Source: Amycolatopsis sp. A133 | Lineage (GTDB): Bacteria; Actinomycetota; Actinomycetes; Mycobacteriales; Pseudonocardiaceae | Direction: 5' to 3' | Assembly (NCBI RefSeq): GCF_031082405.1 | Contig: NZ_JAVHJU010000069.1 | Coordinates: 186,001-250,000, forward strand | Length of the DNA: 64,000 bases | In this document: piece after piece, positions 16,671-24,366 of the stretch | Layout: each line of letters opens with the position of its first letter | Numbering within the stretch: position 1 is the stretch's first letter | The notes under the pieces: model-generated | What the model was told of the DNA's origin: nothing | Databases searched by the model: none | What the model saw: the letters and a program-made list of their open reading frames with translations, nothing else | Program-made: the position numbers and the translations under genes

Positions 16671-18536
16671 TCACGCACTCTTGTCGGGGGTCTGGGTGGC
16701 GGAGCCCCCGGCCCGGGGCGAAGCCCCGGTTGTCACAGCACTCTTTTCGGGGGTCTGGGTGGCGGAGCCCCCGGCCCGGGGCAAAGCCCCGGTTGACACA
16801 GCGCTCTTTTCCGGCTCGAGTCCGGCGTTGAGTTCGCCCTGGTGGCTCGGTTCGCCTTGATCGCGTTTGAACGGCGTCGGCCGTGGCTTCGGCTTGATCG
16901 GGGCGAACTTCTTCGTCGGCGCGTTCAGGTGGTCCGGGACGCTCACGCCGCCGGGTGGCGGCAGGGGCGAAGCCGGTGGCCGCGGTGTGGCGAGCGCGGG
17001 CGGGAGCACCGGCCGGACCGGAATGAACCGGCGCGTCGGCGGCTCCGTCTTCGCGACGCGCTCGGCGACGCGGGCGACGAGCTCGTCCAAGCGGTCTTCA
17101 CGCTCGGCGGGAGCCGCGCTGCCGCGCCCGCGCAGGGCCGTGTGCAGGCCGTCCCACAGCGTGCCGTCGGACTTGTCGCGCGGGTCCGGGTCGACCAGCA
17201 CGATGCCGATGACCGGGATCCCCTGGTCGGCGAGCTGCCGCGCGACGGTGTGCAGCCACAGGGTGTTCGCGTGCCCGGCCTTGACGACCAGCACGGTTTC
17301 CTTGCCCAGGTGCTCCAGGTCGGTCCACGCCGTGCCCGGCGACACCGTACCGACGCTGACGCGGCGCTCGCCGGGCGGATCTCCGGCGCCCACCACGGAG
17401 ACGGCGCTCCCGGTCTCCTTCGCCAGCTTGCGGACGTCCTCGCCCGGCAGGTCGTCGACGACGCTCGCCGCGCCCTCGGCGGCCAGCTCTTCGGCGATGT
17501 CCAGGCCGAGCGCGGCGGCGACCTTCGGGGCGCCGAGCTCCAGCAGCGACACCTCGCGCGGGTCCTTCTTGATCAGGCGGACGAGCGTCGTGGCGACGCG
17601 CTTGCGTTCGGCGACCGCGCGCGAGCGCCGCCACAGCCGGGCGGGGCCGCGCAGCTTCGACGGCAGCTGCGCGATCACCGACGCGCCGAGGTGGGTCGAG
17701 ATTTCCCGGCGCAGCACCGGCCGGTCGCGCGACACCGCGCCGACGGCGACGAGCGCGAGCCCGAGGGCCAGGCCGAGCGCGAACCCGATCCCGCCGTTGG
17801 TCGCGGTGGTCTTGAGGAACGCCTTGGGCAGCGCGCGGGCCGCGTCGACGATCTGGGTGCCCGCGGTGACCTGCGGGCTGCCGATGCCGGCCTGCTGGGC
17901 GCGCGAGGTGAAGTCCGAGATCTGCGCGGTGAGCGCGGCGCGGCGGCTGTAGAAGCTTTCGAGGGTGGGCTGGCTGGCCTGGCGGCCCTTGCCCTCCTCG
18001 TCGACGATCTGCTGCTCGAGCTTGCCCAGCTCGTCCTGGGCGTTCTTGCGCTGGTCGAGGATGGCCTGCGACTGGGCGGCCGCGGCCGCCTGGCTGCGCT
18101 TGACGTGGTCGGCGATGAACGTCTCGGCCAGCGCCTGGGCCCGCGCCACGGCCTCTTCGTTGCTCTTGGCCTTGACGGTGATCTGCAGGACGTTGTTCGT
18201 GAGGCCGAGGCCGGCGTAGTTCTTCATGAAGTCTTCGGGCGATTCGGTGCTGCCCAGCTTCTTCAGCGCGCCTTCGGCGATCGGGGTTGTCTGCAGCACG
18301 GCGACGTCGGTCCGCATCAGCGTGCCGCTGTCGGTCGGCGAGTCGTCCTGGTGGACCACGATGACCTTGGCGACCGCGGTCGGCGGCGCCGGCAGCACGA
18401 ACCCGACCGCCGCGCCGGCGACGAGCCCGAGCAGCGCGGTGGCCAGCCAGAACCGCTTGCGGCGGCGGATCGCGACGAACAGCCGCTGGAGGTCGATGAG
18501 CGGGGCGGCCTGGGCTTGCGAGGGGGGAGTCGTCAC
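16671..18536 (-). CDS. Wzz-type chain-length determinant with degenerate kinase-like tail
   Basis: This 621-residue protein has a Wzz domain: first TM near residues 30-55 (FWLATALLGLVAGAAVGFVL), an extracytoplasmic coiled-coil-rich region (about 55-250, with QAAAAAQSQAILDQRKNAQD) and a second TM near 270. A long cytoplasmic region follows, in the place of a BY-kinase, but it lacks a Walker A motif. The last 160 residues are Pro- and Lys-rich and end in two 21-residue repeats. GTG 18536 overlaps the upstream Wzz gene stop. Predicted role: controlling exopolysaccharide chain length with its partner and the Wzy/WaaL-like protein. ATP binding looks unlikely. Confidence 0.75.
   Translation of the reverse strand: MTTPPSQAQAAPLIDLQRLFVAIRRRKRFWLATALLGLVAGAAVGFVLPAPPTAVAKVIVVHQDDSPTDSGTLMRTDVAVLQTTPIAEGALKKLGSTESPEDFMKNYAGLGLTNNVLQITVKAKSNEEAVARAQALAETFIADHVKRSQAAAAAQSQAILDQRKNAQDELGKLEQQIVDEEGKGRQASQPTLESFYSRRAALTAQISDFTSRAQQAGIGSPQVTAGTQIVDAARALPKAFLKTTATNGGIGFALGLALGLALVAVGAVSRDRPVLRREISTHLGASVIAQLPSKLRGPARLWRRSRAVAERKRVATTLVRLIKKDPREVSLLELGAPKVAAALGLDIAEELAAEGAASVVDDLPGEDVRKLAKETGSAVSVVGAGDPPGERRVSVGTVSPGTAWTDLEHLGKETVLVVKAGHANTLWLHTVARQLADQGIPVIGIVLVDPDPRDKSDGTLWDGLHTALRGRGSAAPAEREDRLDELVARVAERVAKTEPPTRRFIPVRPVLPPALATPRPPASPLPPPGGVSVPDHLNAPTKKFAPIKPKPRPTPFKRDQGEPSHQGELNAGLEPEKSAVSTGALPRAGGSATQTPEKSAVTTGASPRAGGSATQTPDKSA
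16685..16810 (+). repeat. Two 63-bp REP-like palindromic units in coding sequence
   Basis: Two tandem units (16685-16747 and 16748-16810) form the 3' end of the Wzz-like gene on the minus strand. Each unit contains a GGGGG...CCCCC pair and the palindrome CCGGGGC-GAA-GCCCCGG (GAA changed to AAA in the second unit). GC-rich palindromic units of this style are normally intergenic in high-GC actinobacteria. Here they are read in frame as two 21-residue repeats that differ at only a few positions. Confidence 0.8.
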
Positions 18537-19876
18537 GCCGAACCTGCCAGGGCTTTCTCGGGGGCTTCCGCCGCGGGTCCGGGTTTCTCCGGCTCGATCG
18601 GCCGGACGGCGTGGGTGAGGACCGCGCCGACGATCTCCTGGCCGCCGTCGGCGCAGGCCTCGGCGAGCCGGACGAGCTGCCACGCGCTGCGCGTGCCGGA
18701 GCCGAGCACGACGAGGACTCCGGAGCCGGCCGTGGCGTCGGGCACCGTCGGCCGGTCGGCGGAGAACTCGAAGACCCGCAGCGGCACGGACAGCCGGTCG
18801 GCCAGCTCGGCGAGCTGCGCGGCGGCCAGCCGGCCGGTCTCGTCATCGTCGGCCACCAGCAGCAGGACGTCGGCGGGGCCGGTGGCCAGGCGAGCCAGCA
18901 CCCGGCGGTAGCGGATGTCGCGGTTGACCGCGTCGGCCGAGGTCGCGACCGGCGGGAGGACCCACGGCCGGTCACCGCCGAGCAGCTGCCGCACCTTGCC
19001 GACGAGACCGGTGGCGGGCAGGCGGTCGCCCTCCGGGGTCGTGACGTCGACGCCGGCGAGGATCGGCGCGCCGAGCGCGGACGCGATCTCCGGTTCGCCA
19101 CGCAGGCGCCGGTCGGTGCGGGCGCTGAACAGGTGGCCGAACACGCCGGCGAGGAAGAACAGCACGGCGCCCCCGGCGACGAACTGCATCATCGTCGGGG
19201 CCGCCGGCGACGTCGGGCGCTGCGACGGCCCGAGCACCACGGTGTTGCCGACGCCGGTCGCGAGATCGGCTTCGTTCAGGTCGTTGATCGCCTGCTCCAG
19301 CGACGTCTTCAGGCCTTCGAGCTGGGTGCGGACCTGCACGCTCTCCACGGTCAGGTCGCCGCCGACGTTCTTGGCGAGGTCGCTGATCTTCTCCGTGGTC
19401 AGCTTGACCTGCTGGCGCAGCGACTCGCGCTGCTCCTGCGCCAGCTGCACCGAAGCGTCGGCGGAGTTGCTCGCCAGCTGCCCCGAGTACTTGACGAACT
19501 GCTGGGCGACCTGGTCGGCGAGCTGCTGGGCGTGCTCGGCGGTGTCGGCGGAAGCGGTGATCGTCACGACGTTGCCCTGCGCCACCGTCGTGCTGACCTG
19601 CTTCTTCAGGTCGGCGCCGCTGGGCCGCCACGGCAGCACGGCCGCGGCGCGGTCGAGGACGACCGAAGCCGTCGCGATCTCGGCCTGGGTCAGCAGCTCG
19701 TCGGCCTGACGAGGGCCCTGCAGCAGCACGCTCGACGTCGTCTTGTAGCCCGGTGAGAACAGGATCGACGCTCCGGCGCCGACCAGCGCGCCCAGCACGG
19801 CGAGGGCGGCCAGCAGCCGCCACCGCCGTCGCAGGACCTGCCCCACCAGGGCCAGGCGCACCGTGTCGTCAGTCAA
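18533..19876 (-). CDS. Wzz-type chain-length determinant, degenerate kinase-like C-terminus
   Basis: This 447-residue protein has a Wzz-like layout: TM1 at about residues 20-38 (LLAALAVLGALVGAGASILF), a coiled extracytoplasmic region (QLAQEQRESLRQQVKLTTEK) and TM2 near 230. The C-terminal domain resembles the CpsD/BY-kinase core in shape: YRRVLARLATGPADVLLLVA, then LAAAQLAELADRL, VLVVLGSGT and VGAVLTHA. The residues where Walker A (GxxxxGKS/T) should be read ADDDETGR, so nucleotide binding is probably lost. The start is TTG 19876 with GGAGA about 7 nt upstream. It is the first gene of a run of overlapping genes down to 5449. Role: polysaccharide chain-length control. Confidence 0.75.
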   Translation of the reverse strand: MTDDTVRLALVGQVLRRRWRLLAALAVLGALVGAGASILFSPGYKTTSSVLLQGPRQADELLTQAEIATASVVLDRAAAVLPWRPSGADLKKQVSTTVAQGNVVTITASADTAEHAQQLADQVAQQFVKYSGQLASNSADASVQLAQEQRESLRQQVKLTTEKISDLAKNVGGDLTVESVQVRTQLEGLKTSLEQAINDLNEADLATGVGNTVVLGPSQRPTSPAAPTMMQFVAGGAVLFFLAGVFGHLFSARTDRRLRGEPEIASALGAPILAGVDVTTPEGDRLPATGLVGKVRQLLGGDRPWVLPPVATSADAVNRDIRYRRVLARLATGPADVLLLVADDDETGRLAAAQLAELADRLSVPLRVFEFSADRPTVPDATAGSGVLVVLGSGTRSAWQLVRLAEACADGGQEIVGAVLTHAVRPIEPEKPGPAAEAPEKALAGSA

Positions 19877-20000
19877 CGGCGGATCTCCATTCCTGAGACG
19901 GGTACGCCGAACGGGTTCAGTTGATCGGCCGGTTACCCCAACCGTCGTCGGACCGGGAGCATTGGTTACACGTCCGGGTGACTTCTTGACCGAATGGCGA

Positions 20001-21182
20001 TCAAGACTTCACGGCGTGCTCATACGCGGCGAGCAGGTTCTTCGCCGAGTTCTCCCACGAGAGCGCACCAGCGACCCTGGCCTGGCCGAGCTTGCCCATC
20101 CGGGCCCGTTCCTCCGGGTCGTCGAGCAGCTGGGCGACGAGCTTCGCGAACGCCGATTCGTCGTTCGCCGGGGCGTAGACCGCCGCGTCACCGGCGGACA
20201 CCCGCGCTTCCCGCAGCTCAAACGAGACGATCGGCTTGCTCATCGCCATGTACTCCATGACCTTGTTCATCGTGGAGACGTCGTTGAGCGGGTTCAGCGG
20301 GTCCGGCGACAGGCAGACGTCGGCGGTGGACAGGTAGCGGACCAGGTCCTCGTCGGAGATCCGGCCGGTGAACTCGACCTGGTTGGCCAGCCCGAGCTTC
20401 GCCGACAGCGCAACCATGTCGTCGAAGGCGTCGCCGGAGCCGACGAAGACCGCGTGCCAGTCGGTGCGGCCGACCTCGTCACGCAGCTTCGCGAGCGCGC
20501 GCAGGGCGTAGTCGACGCCGTCCTGCGGGCCCATCACGCCGAGGTAGGCGAGCAGGTACGGCTTGCCCTTCTTCAGCTCGGGCTCGGCCGGCACCTCGTG
20601 GAACCGCTCGACGACCGGGGCGCTGCGCACCACGAAGACGTCCTCGGGCTTCTTGCCGCCGCGGATCCGGGCGACCTGCCGGTAGCTCTCGTTCGTCGAG
20701 ATCACGACGTCGGCGGCGCGGTAGGTGGCGCGTTCGAGGGCGCAGACCCCGCGGTAGAGGAGGTCCTGCCCGCGGTCGAACCGCGACAGGTACAGCTCCG
20801 GACACAGGTCGTGCTGGTCGAAGATGAACTTCGCGCCGTGGCGCTTGAGGTACTTCGCGACCAGGTACAGCAGGTCCGGCGGGTTGCAGGCGTGCACGAC
20901 GTCGACCGGCCCGACCTTGCGGGCCAGCCGCAGCGTGTGCCACAGCGCGCTGCCGTATTCCTGCAGGTAGCCGGCGGGGCCGCCGGTCGCCGCCTGGAGC
21001 GGATAGCGGTGGATGTGGACGCCGTCGACGACGGCTTCGGCCTCGGTGTCGCGTTTTGTGCCCTGCGGGCAGATCACGTGGACTTCCCACCCGGCGTCGC
21101 GCAGGGTGGTGGACTCCTGCCAGACCCGCCGGTCGAAGGGAACGGACAGGTTTTCGACGAGGATGAGCGCTTTACCAGGCAA
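20001..21182 (-). CDS. Glycosyltransferase family 4 (exopolysaccharide)
   Basis: This 393-residue GT-B enzyme begins with LILVENLSVPFDRRVWQE, the signature of a GT4 subgroup common in exopolysaccharide loci. It has acceptor-domain motifs VVHACNPPDLLYLVAK and FIFDQHDLCPELY, donor-domain AYLGVMGPQDGVDYALRAL, and CLSPDPLNPLNDVSTMNKVM in place of the usual E-x7-E. TTG 21182 is preferred: GAGGG lies upstream, whereas TTG 21203 has no ribosome site and would extend the overlap with the dehydrogenase gene. The overlap with that gene (11 bp) indicates coupling. It is likely an early transferase on the lipid carrier; donor unknown. Confidence 0.85.
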   Translation of the reverse strand: MPGKALILVENLSVPFDRRVWQESTTLRDAGWEVHVICPQGTKRDTEAEAVVDGVHIHRYPLQAATGGPAGYLQEYGSALWHTLRLARKVGPVDVVHACNPPDLLYLVAKYLKRHGAKFIFDQHDLCPELYLSRFDRGQDLLYRGVCALERATYRAADVVISTNESYRQVARIRGGKKPEDVFVVRSAPVVERFHEVPAEPELKKGKPYLLAYLGVMGPQDGVDYALRALAKLRDEVGRTDWHAVFVGSGDAFDDMVALSAKLGLANQVEFTGRISDEDLVRYLSTADVCLSPDPLNPLNDVSTMNKVMEYMAMSKPIVSFELREARVSAGDAAVYAPANDESAFAKLVAQLLDDPEERARMGKLGQARVAGALSWENSAKNLLAAYEHAVKS

Positions 21183-22482
21183 GGCCGGCGTATCCCTCTT
21201 CAAGGCGACGCGTCGCGGCGTCGGGCAGGCGGACGAGGTCGACGATCGCCCGGCCGTGCGGCAGGGCCGCCAGCACGTCCGGGTCCTTGGTGCCGACGAG
21301 CAGGACCTCGGCGTGGTCCATGACTTCTTCGACGGTCCCGGCCAGCAGCTGGCCGAGGTGCGGGAGCCGGCCCTCGATGTACTCGCGGTTGGCGCCCATC
21401 AGCCGCGAGAGGCTGACGTTGGCGTCGTAGATCTTCAGGTCGAAGCCCTTGCCGAGCAGCTTCTCGGCCAGCTCGACCAGCGGGGACTCGCGCAGGTCGT
21501 CGGTGCCCGGCTTGAACGACAGCCCGAACAGCCCGACCTTGCGCTTGCCGGTGCGCGCGACCAGGTCGAACGCCCGCTGCAGGTGCTCGTCGTTCGACGC
21601 CAGCACGTGCGACAGGATCGGCACGCTGACGTCGGCGCGGTGCGCGGCGTAGACGAGCCCGCGCAGGTCCTTCGGCAGGCACGAACCGCCGAAGGCGAAC
21701 CCCGGCTTGAGGTAGGCGGGGCTGATGTTGAGCTTGGTGTCGGCGAGGAAGACCTCGATCACCTCGTGCGAGTCGAGGCCGAGCGCCCGGCAGATCGAGC
21801 CGAGCTCGTTCGCGAAGCCGATCTTCAAGCCGTGGAAGGAGTTGTCGGCGTACTTGGTCATTTCCGCGACCGGGATGGGCACGCGGAAAACGGGACCGGG
21901 CAGGCCGTCGTACAACGCCGCGACGGCGTCGCCGCTGGCTTCGTCGATCTCGCCGATCACCGTCTTCGGCGGGTCGAAGAAGTCGCGGACGCTGGTGCCC
22001 TCGCGCAGGAACTCGGGGTTCACCGCGACGCCGAAATCGACCCCGGCCGTGCGGCCGGAGGCCTTCTCCAGGATCGGGACCAGCAGGTCGAGGCAGGTGC
22101 CGGGCAGCATCGTGCTGCGGAAGACGACGGTGTGCCGCTCGCTCTTCTTCGCGAGCGCTTCGCCGATTTCTTCGGCCACGCGCTCGAGGTAGACCGTGGA
22201 AAGGCTGCCGTTCGGCGCCGACGGCGTCCCGACGCAGATCAGCGAGATTTCGCTGTCGGCGACGGCTTCGGCGACGTCGGTCGTGGCTCTCAGCGCGCCG
22301 CTCGCGACGACGTCGGCGGTCAGCTCGCCGATCCGCTCCTCGACCACCGGGGCGTTGCCCTGGGTGATGAGGTCGATCTTCACCGGGTTGACGTCCACGC
22401 CGACCACCCGGTGCCCCTGCCCCGCCAGGCACGCGGCGGAAACACAACCGACGTAACCGAGCCCGAAGACACTGATCTTCAC
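21172..22482 (-). CDS. AlgD-type GDP-mannose (UDP-glucose family) 6-dehydrogenase
   Basis: This 436-residue protein of the nucleotide-sugar 6-dehydrogenase family oxidises the hexose C6 to a carboxylate in two NAD-dependent steps. It has the NAD-binding VFGLGYVGCVSAACLAG, the central NPEFLREG and KYADNSFHGLKIGFANELG, and the catalytic cysteine in FAFGGSCLPKDLRGL. That Cys is residue 268, the position known for Pseudomonas AlgD, and the GGSCLPKD form favours GDP-mannose over UDP-glucose, though this is not decisive. GTG 22482 has GGAGG 7 nt upstream. It would supply GDP-mannuronate (or another uronate) for the exopolysaccharide, matching the heparinase-like and beta-helix proteins. Confidence 0.85.
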   Translation of the reverse strand: MKISVFGLGYVGCVSAACLAGQGHRVVGVDVNPVKIDLITQGNAPVVEERIGELTADVVASGALRATTDVAEAVADSEISLICVGTPSAPNGSLSTVYLERVAEEIGEALAKKSERHTVVFRSTMLPGTCLDLLVPILEKASGRTAGVDFGVAVNPEFLREGTSVRDFFDPPKTVIGEIDEASGDAVAALYDGLPGPVFRVPIPVAEMTKYADNSFHGLKIGFANELGSICRALGLDSHEVIEVFLADTKLNISPAYLKPGFAFGGSCLPKDLRGLVYAAHRADVSVPILSHVLASNDEHLQRAFDLVARTGKRKVGLFGLSFKPGTDDLRESPLVELAEKLLGKGFDLKIYDANVSLSRLMGANREYIEGRLPHLGQLLAGTVEEVMDHAEVLLVGTKDPDVLAALPHGRAIVDLVRLPDAATRRLEEGYAGLAW

Positions 22483-22617
22483 GCCAAACCTCCGCTATTC
22501 CGCGCGACCCTCAAGTTGGTCGGCGGGCGCCCCTGGATCGTTACCGCCGGCACGGCGAACGGGGGAAGGCGTGAGACTGCGGTGAGCCGCAAGGGTTTTG
22601 CGGGAGAATTGCGTCTC

Positions 22618-22664
22618 GATCCGGCGGCGGACCGTGGACAAGAACCCCGGTCCGCCGCCGGATC
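22618..22664 (-). terminator. Hairpin terminator of the chitosanase gene
   Basis: Perfect 16-bp inverted repeat, GATCCGGCGGCGGACC at 22618-22633 and its complement at 22649-22664, with a 15-nt loop. It lies 15 bp beyond the stop of the minus-strand GH75 gene. There is no long U-tract, as is common in high-GC terminators. Confidence 0.7.
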
Positions 22665-22678
22665 GTGAATCGGTCGCG

Positions 22679-23374
22679 TCAGTTGTTGTTGACGAAGGTG
22701 GTCGCGAGGCTCTGCCCCTTGCTCACCGCGTTGGCGTGGTTCTCGATCGGCGAGACCGTCGAGTTCTTGAAGCAGATGTACGTCACGCCGGAGTCGGTGC
22801 CGCCGTTGGACGGGTCCGGGTTGATGCCGAGGTCCTTCGCCGTCGCGTAGGAAGCTTCGCCGATGATCTGCGACGGCCCGGTGTCCCCGATGACCGTGTA
22901 CTCGACCTTGCCGTTGTAGATGACCGCGCAGGAACCGCCGCCCTTGAGGCCGGAGGAGGAGTACTTCCAGATGCTGCTGGAGCTCGGCACGACGATGTAG
23001 GGCAGCTTCGCGGCGTTGAGCGGCTTGCCGTCGGACTGGTGGAACGCCGTGTCGTCCTGGAAGCAGCAGTCGGTGTCCTCGTTGCACTGCGTGGTGCGCT
23101 GGCCGTCGCAGTCGATGTCCATGTCGGCTTTCCAGAAGACCGCGCCGTTGGCGTCGCAGACCGCGACCGTCTTGCTCGAAACGTCTTCGTCGGTCTTGTA
23201 CTTGCCGTTCGAAATCTGGTTGCAGCCGGTTGTCTTGGCGAGCAGCTGGGCCGCGGTGGGGGCGGCTTCGACGGTGGCGGGCGAGGCGGCCGGGGCCGGT
23301 GACGCCGACGCGATGGCCGACGGCAGCGTGGCCGCGGCGAGCGCGAGCGTCGCGAGCAGGATCAGTTTCCGCAT
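22679..23374 (-). CDS. Secreted glycoside hydrolase family 75 chitosanase
   Basis: This 231-residue protein has a Sec signal peptide (about residues 1-24, ending ASASP) and a GH75 domain. Recognisable features are VFWKADMDIDCDGQRT (the D-x-D-C-D acidic cluster), DTAFHQSDGKPLNAAKLPY, VIGDTGPSQIIGEASYATA with the acidic Glu, and LGINPDPSNGGTDSGVTYI. GH75 enzymes hydrolyse chitosan by inversion and are mostly fungal, with actinobacterial members. It is monocistronic, with a hairpin terminator 3' and an operator-like palindrome immediately 5' of the ribosome site AAAGGGAG. Likely role: using exogenous chitosan. Three close Cys pairs suggest disulfides outside the cell. Confidence 0.85.
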   Translation of the reverse strand: MRKLILLATLALAAATLPSAIASASPAPAASPATVEAAPTAAQLLAKTTGCNQISNGKYKTDEDVSSKTVAVCDANGAVFWKADMDIDCDGQRTTQCNEDTDCCFQDDTAFHQSDGKPLNAAKLPYIVVPSSSSIWKYSSSGLKGGGSCAVIYNGKVEYTVIGDTGPSQIIGEASYATAKDLGINPDPSNGGTDSGVTYICFKNSTVSPIENHANAVSKGQSLATTFVNNN

Positions 23375-23391
23375 TCCTGGTGCTCCCTTTA

Positions 23392-23410
23392 GTTAGGAAA
23401 CTTTCCTTAC
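23392..23410 (-). promoter_or_regulatory. Operator-like palindrome upstream of chitosanase gene
   Basis: On the plus strand the site reads GTTAGGAAACTTTCCTTAC: a 13-bp perfect palindrome AGGAAACTTTCCT plus outer GT/AC. It ends 18 bp before the start codon, abutting the ribosome site. From memory, AGGAAA-x-TTTCCT sites upstream of actinobacterial chitosanase genes bind ROK-family repressors of the CsnR type. The assignment is by motif resemblance only. Confidence 0.6.
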
Positions 23411-23578
23411 GGCGGCGGGGCACCAGGATGCACCTCGCGCCGGGGCGCGTTCAAGCCCTCCGCGTCCGTGAATTTCCCATCACCCGGCCGGAGTTGACGA
23501 AAAGGCTGCTCACCGGTGCGGGTGCGCGGAAGGCGGTGTCCCGTTCGCCGGAACACCCCGGCCGACGTCCGCACGAGG

Positions 23579-23624
23579 GTCGTGAGTGTTAAGGCGGGTT
23601 CTAACCCGCCTTACCACTCACGAC
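23579..23624 (-). terminator. 46-bp near-perfect palindrome, terminator of deacetylase gene
   Basis: Stem GTCGTGAGTG (23579-23588) pairs with 23615-23624, and an inner stem TAAGGCGGGTT (23590-23600) pairs with 23603-23613, leaving one mismatch and a 2-nt loop. It starts 3 bp beyond the stop of the minus-strand deacetylase gene. The near-symmetry means it could stop transcription from either side. Confidence 0.75.
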
Positions 23625-23627
23625 GGT

Positions 23628-24284
23628 TCAGCGAGCGGTGCGGTGGAACAGGCGGTTCGTCCAGTGCGGCGCCCGCCGGGACCCGGCGAGCACGCCGTCG
23701 AGCCAGTCGCCGTCGAGGTCGTGCGGGAGCTCGGTGCGCGCCTGCAGCCAGCGGTCCTGGCGGGCCGCCCCGCCGTCGCTGGTGTAGACGCGGGTGGCGC
23801 CGGCCTGCCGCAGCCGCGCGAGCACCCGCCGGTCGTAGGCGCCGAACGGCAGGGAGTACCGCCGCACCGGCCGGCCGCAGAGGTCGCCGAGCAGCTTCGG
23901 CGCGTCCTTCAGCTCGCGATCGGCGTGCCGGTCGTCGAGCCGCCGCCAGTCGCGTGGCTCCCAGCCGTGCGAGCCGATCTCCATCCCGGCCCGCACGAGT
24001 TCGCGCAGCCCCTCGCGGTCGAGGTAGCCGCGCTGGCCGAGGCGGCCGGCGAGGGGGAAGAACTCCGCCGTCAGCCCGCGGTCGGCCAGCCGCGGCAGCA
24101 CGATCTCGACGTCGGAGTCGTTGCCGTCGTCGAAGGTGAGGTGGACGTCTTCGCGGTCCGCGGCGACGTCGAGCACGCGCTCGAACTGCTCGACGGTCAG
24201 CCAGCGGTCGTCCTCGCCCGGGTCGAGCGTGCGCACCGGCCGGCCGACCCCGTGCACGGCGAGGATCACCGTCACCGCTCCCAC
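23628..24284 (-). CDS. Polysaccharide deacetylase (NodB-like) family protein
   Basis: This 218-residue protein has a NodB-homology fold: motif 1 LTFDDGNDSD carries the catalytic and metal Asp residues, motif 2 EIGSHGWEPRDW, motif 3 RYSLPFGAYDRRVL. The usual H-x3-H metal pair of motif 2 appears broken: the first His is present but the second position is Pro. Family members remove N- or O-acetyl groups from chitin, peptidoglycan or exopolysaccharides. No signal peptide is seen, so it would be cytoplasmic or exported differently. GTG 24284 is taken as start; GTG 24275 is possible. Activity should be considered uncertain because of the altered metal site. Its location next to a chitosanase is suggestive only. 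Confidence 0.75.
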   Translation of the reverse strand: MGAVTVILAVHGVGRPVRTLDPGEDDRWLTVEQFERVLDVAADREDVHLTFDDGNDSDVEIVLPRLADRGLTAEFFPLAGRLGQRGYLDREGLRELVRAGMEIGSHGWEPRDWRRLDDRHADRELKDAPKLLGDLCGRPVRRYSLPFGAYDRRVLARLRQAGATRVYTSDGGAARQDRWLQARTELPHDLDGDWLDGVLAGSRRAPHWTNRLFHRTAR

Positions 24285-24366
24285 CGCCTGCCACCGCGAG
24301 TAGTCGATTTGTTACTTCGATTAATCGCCATGGCAAACGGGTGAGTTACACCTTTTTCGCCGTTGT

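Noticed and set aside
1..22482. A true alginate biosynthesis operon
   Set aside because: No Alg8/Alg44 synthase, AlgK/E/X/J or AlgI-type acetyltransferase is visible; Wzz- and Wzy/WaaL-like proteins point to a different assembly route.
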